DNA from: a virus
DNA length: 63,596 nucleotides
Virus record (IMG/VR): IMGVR_UViG_3300031758_000068
Span: 1-63,596 of that record
Direction: 5' to 3' (one strand)
Shown: in pieces, positions 19,029 to 31,800 of the stretch
How positions within the stretch are numbered: the first letter of the stretch is position 1
How the letters are laid out: the number at the start of each line of letters is the position of its first letter
Notes under the pieces: generated by a model
Told to the model about the DNA's origin: nothing
The model's database searches: none
The model's input: only the letters and a program-made list of their open reading frames with translations
Translations under genes and position numbers: made by a program

Positions 19029-22000
19029 ATGGCAGATAATACTCCAGGTTTCAACTCTCTAGATCCACTTGGTCCGGAGTATGGAAAAATAAATCAACCT
19101 ATCATAGATCCAAAAGGATTAAGTCCTTTTGAAGGTGATAGAATGCGTGATGCACCAATCAACTTTCCAGCAATGCCTGGTCTTGATCTTTCATTGCCTA
19201 ATAGGAATGTAAGACAGAATGCAGTTGGTGCTCCTGGAAAACCAGCTAATGCTAATAAACAAGCAACAGCACAAGATGTAATTAATGCACAAGGTAGTCT
19301 TATTAAGGCTATTGGTCAAGCTAGTCAAAGTAAAGATTCATATGCAAAGATCTATTCATATAATGCAGGACCTGATGGTAATGCTTTCTATAAGAGATAT
19401 CAAGCATATGGTCAAGAGAAGTTTGATGAAATTGGTTTCTCTCCGCTAAGAGATAATGAAGCTAACTTTAATGCTAGAACTACAAGATGGGATGACTTTA
19501 GTAGAATGATGACACACTCATTCTTTCCATTACTTGCTAGTGGTTTTACGTCTGGGCCAAGAAGTTTATTTAGAATGCTTCAAGGTGACTTTACTGGAGC
19601 TGACTTAGAAGATGCAAGACTATATGAAGAGGCTGCTGCTATAGGTCAATCAAGCAAAGGTGGAGTATTTGGGTTTGTCAATAATACAGTGATGAACTTT
19701 GGGTATACTGTTGGTATTATCAGTGAAGTTATACTTGAAGAAATGGGAGCTGCTTTACTTGCTCCAGGAACAGGAGGTACAAGTTTTGCAGCAGCTACAA
19801 TACGTAATCTTGAAAGAATAAAAGGTGTTGGTACGGCAATAAAAGGATTCAAAGCAATGAGAAATTCATTGTCTGAATTAAAAGGTATTCAAGCTGTAAG
19901 AAACTTTAAGAATTCTGTTAATGCAGGTTTGACAAGTAAAGTAGGTAGATTCTTGAATCCACTTGAGAATACATTTGAAGCATTACAACTTGCTAAAGCA
20001 GATAACCTTACAGGTTTAGCTGCTACATTTAAGACGGCAGGAGGTTTATATAGAGATATCCGTACAGTAAATATGGCAGTTTCAGAAGCTAGACTTGAAG
20101 CTGGTATGGTTGAGAATAGTGTGTATGATGATTTATACAATGAACACTATAACTTAACAGGAGAGGCTCCTGATAATAAGACTCAACAAGACATGCAGAG
20201 GCAAGCTAAGGATGCTTCTGGGAACACCTTCTATTGGAATGCAGGTCTTATCTATGCTACAAACAAAATCACATTTAATAATATCACAGGACCACGTGGT
20301 GGTATCCGTAAGTTTATCAAGTCAGTACAAGATGACTTTGTTAGTGTAGGTGGTGGTAAGTTTGGTAACGTAGGTAAGATTGTATATGATAATGTTGCTA
20401 AGAAGTTTGCTTATGAGGCTACTAATCTAAAGAACTTAGCTAAAAGCTGGTGGAAGAATCCTGGATTTAAAACTGCTGCGGGGACCATTGGTTACTTCAA
20501 AGCAAACATATCTGAGGGTCTTCAGGAAAACATGCAAGAGATTATCTCTAGAACTAATGAAGGTTACTACAAAGATAGCTTTAACAGTAAAGCAAGAAGA
20601 GCACAAGAGTATGCAAGAGGTGCAGCCTTATATGCTGGTAAGACACAGAGTGACTACTTTAAAAAAGAGATAGGTGAAGAATTTAGTATGAAAGGACTTG
20701 AGACATTTGGTTCAGGTTTCTTCATGGGTATGCTAGCTGCTCCATTGAATAACTCTATCCCATTCTTATCTAAACAATGGAATAGAATGTTTGACCAGAA
20801 AGGTTATACAGACTATGTTGAGAAGAAAGAAAAAATGGCAGAGGGTATTGTTGAAGTGTTAAATAACATTGACATGAAAGACTTTATCAAGTCAAACATG
20901 TTTAATCTTAGTGCACAAGACTTTATAAGTGAGATAAAAGCTAGAGCTTCTAAAAAAGAAGGAATGGATGCTGAGCTTGAAGGTCTTATTGACTCTGTGG
21001 AAATGATGCTTCAGACAAACACTACAGATGTGTTTACGGATCATCTTAATTCATTCTTTGACTTATCAGAAGATGAGTTTATGGAAGCAATGGGTAACAT
21101 TGAAAAGAGTGAGATACCTGAGTACAAAACAAGAATTACAAAAAGTATTGATAAGATAAAGTCCATCAAGAAGAAGTATGATTATTATAAACAAAAGAAA
21201 CCTAATCCCGTTACTGATGCTTATTTAAGCACACTAGATAAAGATAGTGAAGAGTATGAAGAGGCTGTAAGCTTGCAAGCAGGTTGGGACAGAGCTGTTA
21301 AAAATGCTGTATTTTTTAATGAGGCCTATGAAGATACTATGCAAAGAATGGTTGACATTCAGAGTGAATTTCTATCTAAGACCACTCTTAAGAATATGGG
21401 AGCAAGAGAGATGGGTCTTATATTCCAACCACAAAAAATCAAGAATGAGATTGAACTTCTTAAGAATGATATTGAGGTAGCTGAACAGGCTAAATCAACA
21501 TTACCTGGAGCAGCAGAAGACTTAGCTAAAAAGAAAAGAATGCTTGCTCAGATGGAAGACTATGCTGAGAAGTTTAAAGCATTTGATATCTTCTACAATA
21601 GAGCTGATTACTACAGTGCTCATAGAGATGAAGTTAAGAAACAATTGGGTATTGATCTTACTGATGAAGAAGTAGAAGCTATCTTCAATGAGCAATTGGG
21701 TACACTTGATGGGACTGAAAGCCAAGCAAAAGTACTTGGAGAATTAAAAGAATCTCTTGCTAATTATCTTAAAACAGTAGCTGACATTAATGAAGATACT
21801 GTATTTGATGAAAACATAGATCAAGGATTCACTCTTCTTACTGACCACTATAAGCTTTATAGAGAGTCTCTTGCTATGGTTGAGGCTATTAATACTCTAC
21901 ATGACCCGGGTAACTTTAATGATCTAGCAAGAAGAAACCAAGCTTGGATGAAAGATCTTTACAACAGAAGAGCTGAGTACTATGAGAAGATTGTAAAAGG

Positions 22001-25000
22001 TGAGATGGAAGATGTAGAGTTCAATGCTCTATTAAACAAGCTTGCTGATAGCGGTATTGCAGTTACTCCTGAAGACTTTGTAGAGTGGAAAAACAACCGC
22101 ACTATCCCTAAAGAGTTTATTGATATTGCTAACAAAAGAATCATACCACAGAATAGTGAGAAGTATGCTGCGGCAGTTGATCTATTTGAAAGAGCTACAG
22201 CTCTTAGAGATGATACTACTGTAGTTTCTACAGAAATACAGGATGCTGAATACAAGAGACAACTAGCTGCACTTGAAGCTGATATGCAGGCAGAGATTGA
22301 TGCTTTACCAAAAGTTGAAGAAAGACTTGTTACTGGTAACATTGAGCCTACTGCTAAAAGCAAATCATTTACTCTAAACAAAGTAAGAAAAGAACTTGCT
22401 ATTGGAGAACAAGCTGAGCTCGTAGATAGTAAAGGTGAAAGAATCATTGTCAGAAAAGATGAGAATGAGCAGTTAGTAGATGAGGCTGGTGAACTTGTAG
22501 ATAACAACAAAAGATATGTAGCCGGTGAGAAGTTCAGAATGTCTATGGTAGCTGATGAGGCTGCTGTAAAAGAGATTGAAGATAGATACACTGAGAAAAG
22601 AATTGCGCTTAAAGAGAAGTTCTTAGCTGCACAGGAGAATGTTGAGAAGCCACCGGTTGTAGAAGAGATGACCATAGCGGACATCATGACTAAAGAACCG
22701 GAGCTGTATCAACAACTCTTGACTGCATATGAAGCCATGATGGTTGAAGACATGGGAGTAGATGACTTTGCTACACTGAGTGACAGTCAAAGAGAAAACG
22801 GTCTAGCTAAGTTTATCAAGTCTGCTAAAGGGAAACTTATTGTAGATGCATACCAAGAGAAACAAAAGATTAGCAAGTCTGCTCAGACTGAAGCTAATGA
22901 GATGACCTTTACTCTTGATGGTACTTCATATGACACATCTACTATAACTTCTGTACCTCAATTAAGAAACTTTATTAAACAGTTTAACGCTAAGATTGCA
23001 ACCATTAAGAAAAAGAAAATTCAAGATTCTGCAGACACTGAAGCAATTCTTGATTTACAGTCTATGATTAATGGTATGAACTTACTGATTGATAAAAGAC
23101 TACAGTCTGGTGCCACTGATGAACTCAAAGCAGCAATTGCTAAGATCAAGGTGATGCAGTTGAATCAAAAGGATATTGTGAAACAAGATCTAAAATCAAT
23201 CACAATACCTGAAGATGATAGAGCTTGGAAAAAAGGTGATATCAGATATACTAAACAAGGTATCCGCGTTGAGTATAAAGGAGACAACCTGTATAATATT
23301 GCCGGAGAAGACAGAGTATTTGATACAAGTACACCTAATGCAAGTTCTTTCCAGAGAAGTATTGATACAGCTATCTATACTGCCAATCCACAAGAGGTAC
23401 CAAATGTGTACATGATTAAAGGGACAGAGCATGAGAGAGTATCATATGCAATCAAGAGCGTATATGATGTTTTTGGATTGAATGAGAATGACTTAGCTAT
23501 TCTTAATACTGCCTTTGACGTTACTATAGGTATAAAAGGATTTAATGAAGAATCTATAAAAGCATTTGTTGATGACTTAAGAGCTACTAAAGAAAGTGAT
23601 AACGGTAAACTAGGAGGATTCAGTACTTATACATTTGATGAGATAGAAGGAGATCTTCTTGGATTCTATGATTCAATGACTATCATGGGTGGTGCACCAA
23701 CAACTGCTCCTACTCCAGAGGCAGATCCTAAAAGAGCTGATGTAGAAGCAAGATTGAGAAAAATTGCAGTTGGATTAAAGGAAGAGGAAATACAACAGGT
23801 TTTAGATATACCAATAGAAAAGATAATTACTGAAGTAAAAAATAGAGCTAATAATAATCCAAATACACTTGTTGGTTCTCTTGTTGTATACTATGCTCTT
23901 AGATTAGAAGCTGAGATGGCAGCAATACGTATACCTGTAGGAGAAAAAACAAAATTAGTTGAGGTTGTAAAAGTAATAGATAAATTAACTCCTTCCGCTG
24001 ATTCTGATATAGAAGCCAAGAAAGTTGAAATAGAAAGAAGAAGGCAAGAAGAATTAGCTACGGCTAAGATAGAAATACCAAGGTATTTTAGATTTAGTGA
24101 ACTGGGAGGTGGAAAAGGTAAAAGTGGAGAAGCTCTTTCTTCTGTAGAAGCTGATAAAAATCGAGAGATACAAGAAAATTTTGAAAAACAACTTCAAGAA
24201 GGAGACAAATTAATTGAGCCAAACGGAGATACCTACTATTTTAGAAATGGTAAAACTGTAAAAAGAAATGGACAACCTAGGGGGATGGCTGACATAGGTG
24301 CGTTTTTGACAGGTGTAACAATAGATAGAACAGATAAAATCAATGCTAAATACGATGCTCAACTAGATGCTTTAGAAGCTACTACCCAAACAACTACAAC
24401 ACCAGGATCTGTAGACATAGAAGAGATAAGAAAGCTTGCTCTTAATACTGCAGCAGAGCAATCATATGAGGCTTCAAAAAAAGTAGGTAACTATACGGAT
24501 AAACAGTCTAAACGTATATTTGATGGTGAGGCTCCTGAATTTGATGAAGAGCGGATTACTAAAGAAGCTTATGATGAACTCTTTGATCCTAAGACAGGTT
24601 ACTTAACACAGCTTAAAGAACGGGCAGATAAGGGTGAGTTCTTCATTGCTACAGATATAGTAGTCTATGGAGAGGTTGTTGATGCAAATGGTAAGACACG
24701 TAGAATTGCCGGAGAGATTGACTTACTTATAGCAGACCGTGATGGTAAAATTCACATCATTGACCTTAAGACAGGAACCTATAGTAAGTGGCAATTTTAC
24801 AATAACAAAGGAACTATTGGTTACAATAAGAGAATTGAGAATACCCTTCAGCAGATGTCTTACTCTAACTTAGTATTTAATCAATATGGTTTAGAGACTA
24901 ACATTGGAATCTTACCAATTGAAGCTAAATATGATCCAGATTCTGCTGATGGTAAAATCATGAAAGCGGGTAGACCAACTACTAAAAAACTGTTTGAAGA

Positions 25001-25880
25001 TGATGACATGAGTCTTCTTGAAAGTAACAAGCCTTTCTCAGTTAAGCTTTACAAGAATCAGGAACTGCAACAACTAGATGAGAATGGAGAAGTAGTAAAT
25101 ACTACTGCTGAGGAACTAATTGGTAAAATCATTCCTAGAAAAGATGGTAAGTCTGGAGCTTCAGGTCCAATAAGACCAGATGAAGATTCAACTGAGGATG
25201 AAGCAGGACCAACAGGTGGAACTAATGCTCCTAACCCTACAGTTAATAAAGGAGCAAGACAAGATCAAGTAGATACTTACAATGATCTTAAAGAGCGTAT
25301 CATGATGGCTAATCTTGATGAACTTGATGAATTAAATACTGAACTGTTTGCAGCTAAAGTAAGTAGTGGTATCACTGATGAGCAATACAAAGATCTTGTT
25401 AATTTACTTGAAGAAGCAGAAACTGAATTAAGTATTGGAGAAATTGAGTCAGTTTCAATAAATAATGTTAAATTAAATAGTAAGCTAATTGCCATGGATG
25501 AGTTCACGACAACAACGCAAAAAGGCAAGACTACTATTATAAGCATTATTGGGGCTAATGAGAAAGTTGTGGTTGCTGAAATACTTAAAGACTCAATTAA
25601 AGTAAGAACACAAGATGGCAACCTGGTAGAGGTACCAGCTAACAAGATAAGTGATATCTTTGTTGATGCAGCCAAATATGAAGACGAACCAGGAGGACCT
25701 ATGGATACACCGTATAAACCAACCAAAGAAGAATCAATTGTCATTACTCAGACAAATGATAATGTGGCAACGTTTTTAGATGATAATGATGCTAAAACTG
25801 AAGCAGTTCAGAAAGGTCAATCTATGAATCCAAAAGATGCCCTTAATGACTTGAATAAAATTATAAATTGCCCGGGATAA
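19029..25880 (+). CDS. 2283-aa virion cargo-type protein with C-terminal PD-(D/E)XK nuclease domain
   Basis: The N-terminal about 600 residues include hydrophobic, membrane-like stretches (about 210-265 and 560-580), compatible with an ejected protein. Long charged coiled-coil regions follow (about 600-1350), with further unrecognised domains to about 1750. Near the C-terminus lies a RecB-type nuclease fold: a helix with AAEQSYEASKK, then GEIDLLI (D1898), HIIDLKTG (D1912, K1914) and a QQMSY motif fitting QxxxY. The D-x13-DxK spacing and QxxxY box are typical of the RecB/Cas4-like group of PD-(D/E)XK enzymes. A nuclease in a virion protein could act on host DNA at entry or trim phage DNA. The stop overlaps the next start (TAATG), implying translational coupling to the polymerase gene. 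Confidence 0.92.
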   Translation: MADNTPGFNSLDPLGPEYGKINQPIIDPKGLSPFEGDRMRDAPINFPAMPGLDLSLPNRNVRQNAVGAPGKPANANKQATAQDVINAQGSLIKAIGQASQSKDSYAKIYSYNAGPDGNAFYKRYQAYGQEKFDEIGFSPLRDNEANFNARTTRWDDFSRMMTHSFFPLLASGFTSGPRSLFRMLQGDFTGADLEDARLYEEAAAIGQSSKGGVFGFVNNTVMNFGYTVGIISEVILEEMGAALLAPGTGGTSFAAATIRNLERIKGVGTAIKGFKAMRNSLSELKGIQAVRNFKNSVNAGLTSKVGRFLNPLENTFEALQLAKADNLTGLAATFKTAGGLYRDIRTVNMAVSEARLEAGMVENSVYDDLYNEHYNLTGEAPDNKTQQDMQRQAKDASGNTFYWNAGLIYATNKITFNNITGPRGGIRKFIKSVQDDFVSVGGGKFGNVGKIVYDNVAKKFAYEATNLKNLAKSWWKNPGFKTAAGTIGYFKANISEGLQENMQEIISRTNEGYYKDSFNSKARRAQEYARGAALYAGKTQSDYFKKEIGEEFSMKGLETFGSGFFMGMLAAPLNNSIPFLSKQWNRMFDQKGYTDYVEKKEKMAEGIVEVLNNIDMKDFIKSNMFNLSAQDFISEIKARASKKEGMDAELEGLIDSVEMMLQTNTTDVFTDHLNSFFDLSEDEFMEAMGNIEKSEIPEYKTRITKSIDKIKSIKKKYDYYKQKKPNPVTDAYLSTLDKDSEEYEEAVSLQAGWDRAVKNAVFFNEAYEDTMQRMVDIQSEFLSKTTLKNMGAREMGLIFQPQKIKNEIELLKNDIEVAEQAKSTLPGAAEDLAKKKRMLAQMEDYAEKFKAFDIFYNRADYYSAHRDEVKKQLGIDLTDEEVEAIFNEQLGTLDGTESQAKVLGELKESLANYLKTVADINEDTVFDENIDQGFTLLTDHYKLYRESLAMVEAINTLHDPGNFNDLARRNQAWMKDLYNRRAEYYEKIVKGEMEDVEFNALLNKLADSGIAVTPEDFVEWKNNRTIPKEFIDIANKRIIPQNSEKYAAAVDLFERATALRDDTTVVSTEIQDAEYKRQLAALEADMQAEIDALPKVEERLVTGNIEPTAKSKSFTLNKVRKELAIGEQAELVDSKGERIIVRKDENEQLVDEAGELVDNNKRYVAGEKFRMSMVADEAAVKEIEDRYTEKRIALKEKFLAAQENVEKPPVVEEMTIADIMTKEPELYQQLLTAYEAMMVEDMGVDDFATLSDSQRENGLAKFIKSAKGKLIVDAYQEKQKISKSAQTEANEMTFTLDGTSYDTSTITSVPQLRNFIKQFNAKIATIKKKKIQDSADTEAILDLQSMINGMNLLIDKRLQSGATDELKAAIAKIKVMQLNQKDIVKQDLKSITIPEDDRAWKKGDIRYTKQGIRVEYKGDNLYNIAGEDRVFDTSTPNASSFQRSIDTAIYTANPQEVPNVYMIKGTEHERVSYAIKSVYDVFGLNENDLAILNTAFDVTIGIKGFNEESIKAFVDDLRATKESDNGKLGGFSTYTFDEIEGDLLGFYDSMTIMGGAPTTAPTPEADPKRADVEARLRKIAVGLKEEEIQQVLDIPIEKIITEVKNRANNNPNTLVGSLVVYYALRLEAEMAAIRIPVGEKTKLVEVVKVIDKLTPSADSDIEAKKVEIERRRQEELATAKIEIPRYFRFSELGGGKGKSGEALSSVEADKNREIQENFEKQLQEGDKLIEPNGDTYYFRNGKTVKRNGQPRGMADIGAFLTGVTIDRTDKINAKYDAQLDALEATTQTTTTPGSVDIEEIRKLALNTAAEQSYEASKKVGNYTDKQSKRIFDGEAPEFDEERITKEAYDELFDPKTGYLTQLKERADKGEFFIATDIVVYGEVVDANGKTRRIAGEIDLLIADRDGKIHIIDLKTGTYSKWQFYNNKGTIGYNKRIENTLQQMSYSNLVFNQYGLETNIGILPIEAKYDPDSADGKIMKAGRPTTKKLFEDDDMSLLESNKPFSVKLYKNQELQQLDENGEVVNTTAEELIGKIIPRKDGKSGASGPIRPDEDSTEDEAGPTGGTNAPNPTVNKGARQDQVDTYNDLKERIMMANLDELDELNTELFAAKVSSGITDEQYKDLVNLLEEAETELSIGEIESVSINNVKLNSKLIAMDEFTTTTQKGKTTIISIIGANEKVVVAEILKDSIKVRTQDGNLVEVPANKISDIFVDAAKYEDEPGGPMDTPYKPTKEESIVITQTNDNVATFLDDNDAKTEAVQKGQSMNPKDALNDLNKIINCPG

Positions 25881-28800
25881 TGATAACTTGTATTCTTTTA
25901 GACAATGAAATTTCAATGCTTTACACAGCTGTAACAGCATTTGTTGAAGACCGTGTAAAAAATGATAAGCCTCTAGATGCAGAGGACATCATGAAGCAAA
26001 TCTATAATAAGATTGCTAAGAGCCATAGTCCTGAAAAAGCTGCTGAGTTTGTACAACATGTTCCGCGGATTATTATTGACTTGTTAAATACGGCTTACCA
26101 AGGTAAGGTTAACATATCTCCACAAGCTTTTGGTGAACTATGGGGAGCTTCTACAGCATTCTATGCAGAAGATGGTATAAACACAATCATCCAACGCTTT
26201 AAGCCTAAGAGAAAAAGTAAGGCAGATAGTACAGCTGAAAAGAAAACAAGAAAGCGTAGCAATCCAAATAAGAAGACTAAGGATAATCTTGAGGAAAAAG
26301 AAGAGCCTGTAGAAGAGCCAACAGAAAAAAGATACAAGTCTTTCAGTGCTTTGAAGGGAACCATTCAGGAGTACCTTAAAAGAAACCCAACTACAAAAAG
26401 AATTCTTGTACCAGAAAAGGTTGACTCAAATAGAGTAGTCATGCAGACTACATTGAAGAGACTAGCTAGTACGTTTGATATTGATGATGATGGGCTAGCT
26501 GCAATCAAATATCAGAATGAGTTTCTTAAGCTTAAGGCTATCCGTTTAGATAAATTTGCTAAAGAATTCCCTAATCAGATTGATGCAACTACAATGCAAG
26601 AGATCACAAGATCTGAGGGAATGGTTAACAAAGGTGTAGCAAGTGCTGATGTAGCTCAAACAGCTGACAGAGTTGTTATTGTAGTAACTGACGGTAAAGG
26701 GAATGTTTTATTCTTTAATGAAGATGGGAACATTGTTTCTGAGAAAGAAGGGAAACCGGTGTATCAGTTCATGTATGATGTTAGAAAGTCAGGAGATAGA
26801 CTTGTAGTAACTGATATCTATGGTAAAGAAGAGAAGATAGCAACTCCTGAACTTATTGCTGAGAAGACATACAACAAAGAAACAGACGGTCCGCTTAAAG
26901 AGTATATTGAAAAAATACGCAAGGCACAGCAGGAAGAGTTTCAGAGACTATATGACTTGAAGAAGTCTGTTATTTCTGGTAAGGATCAAGAGCTCATCTT
27001 TGATGGAGTTAGTGAAGGTTTGACATCAGATATAAACAATGTCTACATTCCCTTAAATCAATTAAGATCTCTTGGTGTTGATAGAAAAGTCTTTAAAACA
27101 ATTGAGACTTTGAAGACACCGGAGGGTGGTCTATCTAAAGGTATGGCTGTTATTGAGTTTAACGGAACTAAGTTTGAACTAGATAGAAGTGATCTTTCTT
27201 CAGATATAGTAAATCAAATTGCTGAAGTTCTTACAAATAAGAACATCCCTTTTAGAAAGAGATTGGACTTTGCACAGCAGTTCTTGAGTAATGACATTAA
27301 TCCAACAGCAAGAAGACATACATTAATCTATGATGTTGATAAGAAGATTCTAAACTTATCAGTGTATCAGTATACTACACAGGAGTCTTGGGAATTTGTA
27401 AAAGAAACTACTGATCCTGTAAGTGAAAAGACTATCAAAGAGTTTGAAGCAAAGAGAACTCCTTTGAACAACCAGAGATATAAATTCTACTATATTGCAC
27501 CAGGTACTGTAATTAATGGTAAAGAATACAAACAAGGTACTTATAGATTGTTTGAGTTTAATGACTCTAAAGGAAGAGGTCAGAATACAACTCTATATCT
27601 TTCTGATGATGCTTTGGCAAAGGCAACTCCAGAAGTTCTTGCTAATGTAAAAGCCGGTATTATAGATGCTTTAGAGAGAGGTTATTATCAGCCTAAGTTT
27701 GAAAGGTTTATGCCTACTAAACTGAACTATGCAGAACATCTATTAGATTCCGGTCAGTATGAGGTATATGATGCTGCTACAGGTAAGTTTCAAAAGAAAG
27801 ACTACATTGACTTCTTGATGAACTTGGAATCTACAGTAAGTGTTAAGACCAAAGATCCAGGTTTCTATAATGCATACATGTCTTTCACTATTCCAAGTGA
27901 TGCTAATCTAGAGAGACAAGAAACTGAGGAAGAAATACCAAGTGTTTTTGTACCGCTTAATCCTTTTGAATCTGGTGTTGAAGAAACTGATTTAAATAAG
28001 TTAGCACACAGTATCTATAAGCAACTAGAAACTTATGGTCAGACTAGTGAATGGATTGACTATCTAGAAGATCAAGGTATAGTAAGTAACTCTGCTAACA
28101 CTGGTTTCTATGTAGCTAATCTCCTTAGACAGCAGTTTGAAAAGAATGCACAGAATGCATATACCAAAGAGTTGGCTAATGCTATTACTGATGTATTCAT
28201 TGCATCTAGAATTGGTACTGAGAAACAAAGAGCTTTTATCAATAAAGGAATTGAAGGCTTGCCTTCACAACCATTTACACCGCCTGCTTCTTCAATGGCT
28301 AGTATAATTGAACAAGCAACTGTACCAGAAGCACCAAATCCTACTAACACTAATACTAATGCTGCAAAGGAAACAGAAACAGATTCTGGTTATGACTTTG
28401 ATGAATTAGAAAGAGGTGAGGGTCTTTCAGGTAAAACTACTAGAGCACAGAGAAGAAAAGCTAACAAATGGTGGAATACCTCTGAGACAGGTAAGAAGTT
28501 TCAAGAAGTCATTGAGCTTTCACACTTGGCTAACCTTGTTAACTCAAATGCATTTGCAGAGTTTACAGTAGCCGGAGCAACACTTATTGATAACAGCAAG
28601 TTGGGTCAGATCAAAATCAACCCTCTTAAAGGTTCCATGGTAGACGTATACCATGAGGCTTTCCACGTCTTTACACAGTTATTCCTTACTAAAGCAGAGA
28701 AGATTGTACTTTACAAAAAGGTTAAAGAGTATACTGATGCTAATGGTAATCAGCCATACAAAAACATGACCTACTTTCAGATTGAGGAAATGTTGGCGGA

Positions 28801-31800
28801 AGACTTTAGAACCTATGCTAAAGACAAGACTCTAAAAGACAATATCCCGGTTAAAAATACTATCTTCAGAAGAATGCTGAAGTTCCTTCAGGCTATGTTC
28901 TCTAAGATAAAAGGGCTATTGCCTATCTCTAAACAAGATGTTGTTGTAGATAGCTCTAGTATACCTGCAATAAATGAGTTGTTTGAGAACCTATACTACA
29001 ATAAGAATAACTTCCTGAATAACTATCAACCACTGATCAAGAACATTAGATTTAATGTACTTAATAGAGGTATTACTAAGGTTAATAATTCTAGAGAAGA
29101 TGCATTAAGTACTACTGATTCTGATTTGATGGTAGCAACCATGGACTCTATTATCTCAGAAGAGATTGATAGATTGCATGATGACAGAAAAGACCAGGGA
29201 GTCACAAAGAGTCTTAAGGCTGGTGTAATCAACTTGCTTACAAGTGATAAAAACAGAACTGTTCTCTATAAGAATATCAAGAAGAGACTTACTGAAGATC
29301 TTGAAAGAGAGAAAGCTAAGTTGTTCTTACAACCAAATGTCAAAAAATTTAGTGAGTTTACATCACTAGAAGACATCAAAGAGAATGCTGTAGGTGTAAT
29401 GAAGAACGCTAAGGGAGAAGATAAGTATATCTTCCTTAGATCTCAGATTGATGACTTCAGTGAGCTATCTGCAGATATCAAGAAGGGTGCACGCGTAAAA
29501 GGAGAAAAGTACTTTGATATTCCTATTGTTGCTGACTTCTATGTACACAAGACTCTTAAATCTGGTAAGAAGACAGTAGACATCATGGTAGTATCACAGC
29601 TATCTGATGCTCAAGTACAGTATGAGAATTACGTTAAAGGTGGTGCTAAGGCATTCACTGAACCTGTAATGAAAGAGGGTGTGGAGGATTCAGTACTTAC
29701 ACAAGAGCAGGAACTTGTTCTTGACAACGTAAGAATCCTTCAGGCAACACTTGACAACTTTGGGGACCCTGAGTATTGGAAAGATGGTAGAATACCAGCA
29801 GGTGTAATTAAATATCACTTAGAGAAGAGTAGATTTACTTTACTTAGAAAGTCTTATGTGGACATGGAGTATGATCCAGACAACGACTATGAGAGTGATG
29901 ACTATGAGGATGAAGAGAATGAAGATGGTATCCCTACAAATGAAGAAGCTGAATTAGAAGCTAAGAACAAAGAGCTTACTAATGACAGTAAAGTAGGTAA
30001 GTACTCATTACAGCAGCTAGCTGATAACAGTACTTTGTATATCTTGAGTAGCTTATTCTATGTTGATGCCAATGGTAACAATGAGCTAGACCGCTTTGGT
30101 CACAAGAAACTAAGCAACTTCAAAGACACATGGAACATAGTTGCTAAGTCTATTGCTGGTATGCAAGATGCGGAGTTAATGTATAGTACTCTTAATAAAC
30201 TTAAGAATACGTATCCTATACTCAGACAACTTGTAGAGAAGAAGCTGCCTAATCCTAAATATGATCCTGAGAGAGGTATGGCTATCACAAATTCATTTGA
30301 GGTAGATAACATTGTTGGGTTCTGGCAAACATTCAGAAGACCAAAGGTTCCGTACATTCAGTTGATGTATTTCCCTATTGTTGAAACTCAGACGGATTAT
30401 CTTACAGGTAATATAGAATTTGTAACAGTAGGTTATGATTCTGAAATGCGTTATGCTTCTGTAGATGGAAACACAATCATCAAGAGATTCCAAAATGAAT
30501 TTGCTTCATCACCGGAAACTGAGTTTATTTCTAAGGTAAACAATACTTCAATTCTAAACTTAGATGCAGCAATAAGCAAGTTCAGTACAAAAGATGGTAA
30601 CTTAAATACAGATAAAGCAATTGAGTTTGCTAGAGCTATCGGTATTTACTTAGATAACACTGACGCTCTTGAGAAAACTATCAATGACAATATGAATGAA
30701 TATGGTATACCTTACTTATTCAATATTGCAAAAGACATCAAGAACCTACAGGACAAACTTAAAGAGCCAAATAATAATCTAAGCACTGAAGCAATCAACT
30801 TAGTTAATGATTTCAAGAAAGATCCTATTGGTATATTGAAAGGAAAGATCCGTGCTACTTTAGTACCTAGTGTTAAAGCTAAGAAAGGTGTTGTTGAGCA
30901 AAAAAATATCATTGTAAAACTTGCTGAGCTTAATGCTAAGTTGGGTTATGAGACAATGAACTTTGGTATTAAGAATGCAAACGGAGATACTGTGTATGAG
31001 AACATAGATATCAACAGTTTGTATATGCAAGTTAACGGGCTCAACACAATGGAGAGTCTTGACGAAGCCTGGACAAAACCAGAGTATTCTTACATGAGCT
31101 ATCTTGATCCTACTAGAAATGCGTATACTCAAAGGTCTATATTGCTAAACAGTATGTTTAACATTGAGACCTTTATGTATGACCGTAGAGGTGAGAGAAC
31201 TATTGAGCTTGCAATGGATGATGGAACCCGTATACCTGGTAAGAACCTAGGTAACACAACAGGTACTCTTACTCCTATGGGTAAATTCAATCAGGAACTT
31301 ACTCTAATGCTCAAGTCTGGTGCTAATAACATGTTCCAGAATGCGGATAAGCAGACAACCCCTATTATCAGATTACTAGGTGGTATCATAGGTGAGAAGA
31401 GTGAGAGAGGTTTAGATGATCACTTGTATGTGGATACTAATATGTTTGCTCCGCAAGCAGGACCAGGAGCTACAGCAGGTGAACTATATGCTGTTAATAG
31501 AGTTCTTATTCAAAACTTAGCTACAGAGTTTGACAGAATTGTCATGGTTAAGGAGAACCGTGATGAGGTAGCTAAGATTAAAGGACCAAATCAAACAGTA
31601 GACTATGATAAAGATGGTAAGCCACTAATGGCTGCTGAAGTATTTGTAGCGTTTGATGATGTTCTTGGTAAAGATACTAAAGAAGCATTGTATGAATTAG
31701 CAGAAGACTGGGATGGTGATATAGTAGAATACTTACACAGCCCAGAGAATGCTAACTTATGGAATACAATTCAAAATGATATAATAAAGTACTTTAGAGC

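Noticed and set aside
21980-22687. 235-aa leftward ORF inside the 2283-aa gene
   Set aside because: Low-complexity Ser/Ala/Leu-rich antisense product of a Glu/Lys-rich coding region; no family features, and the rightward frame is clearly coding.
25868-25880. TTG start for the 4375-aa protein
   Set aside because: The ATG at 25880 overlaps the upstream stop (TAATG), a junction seen repeatedly in this genome.
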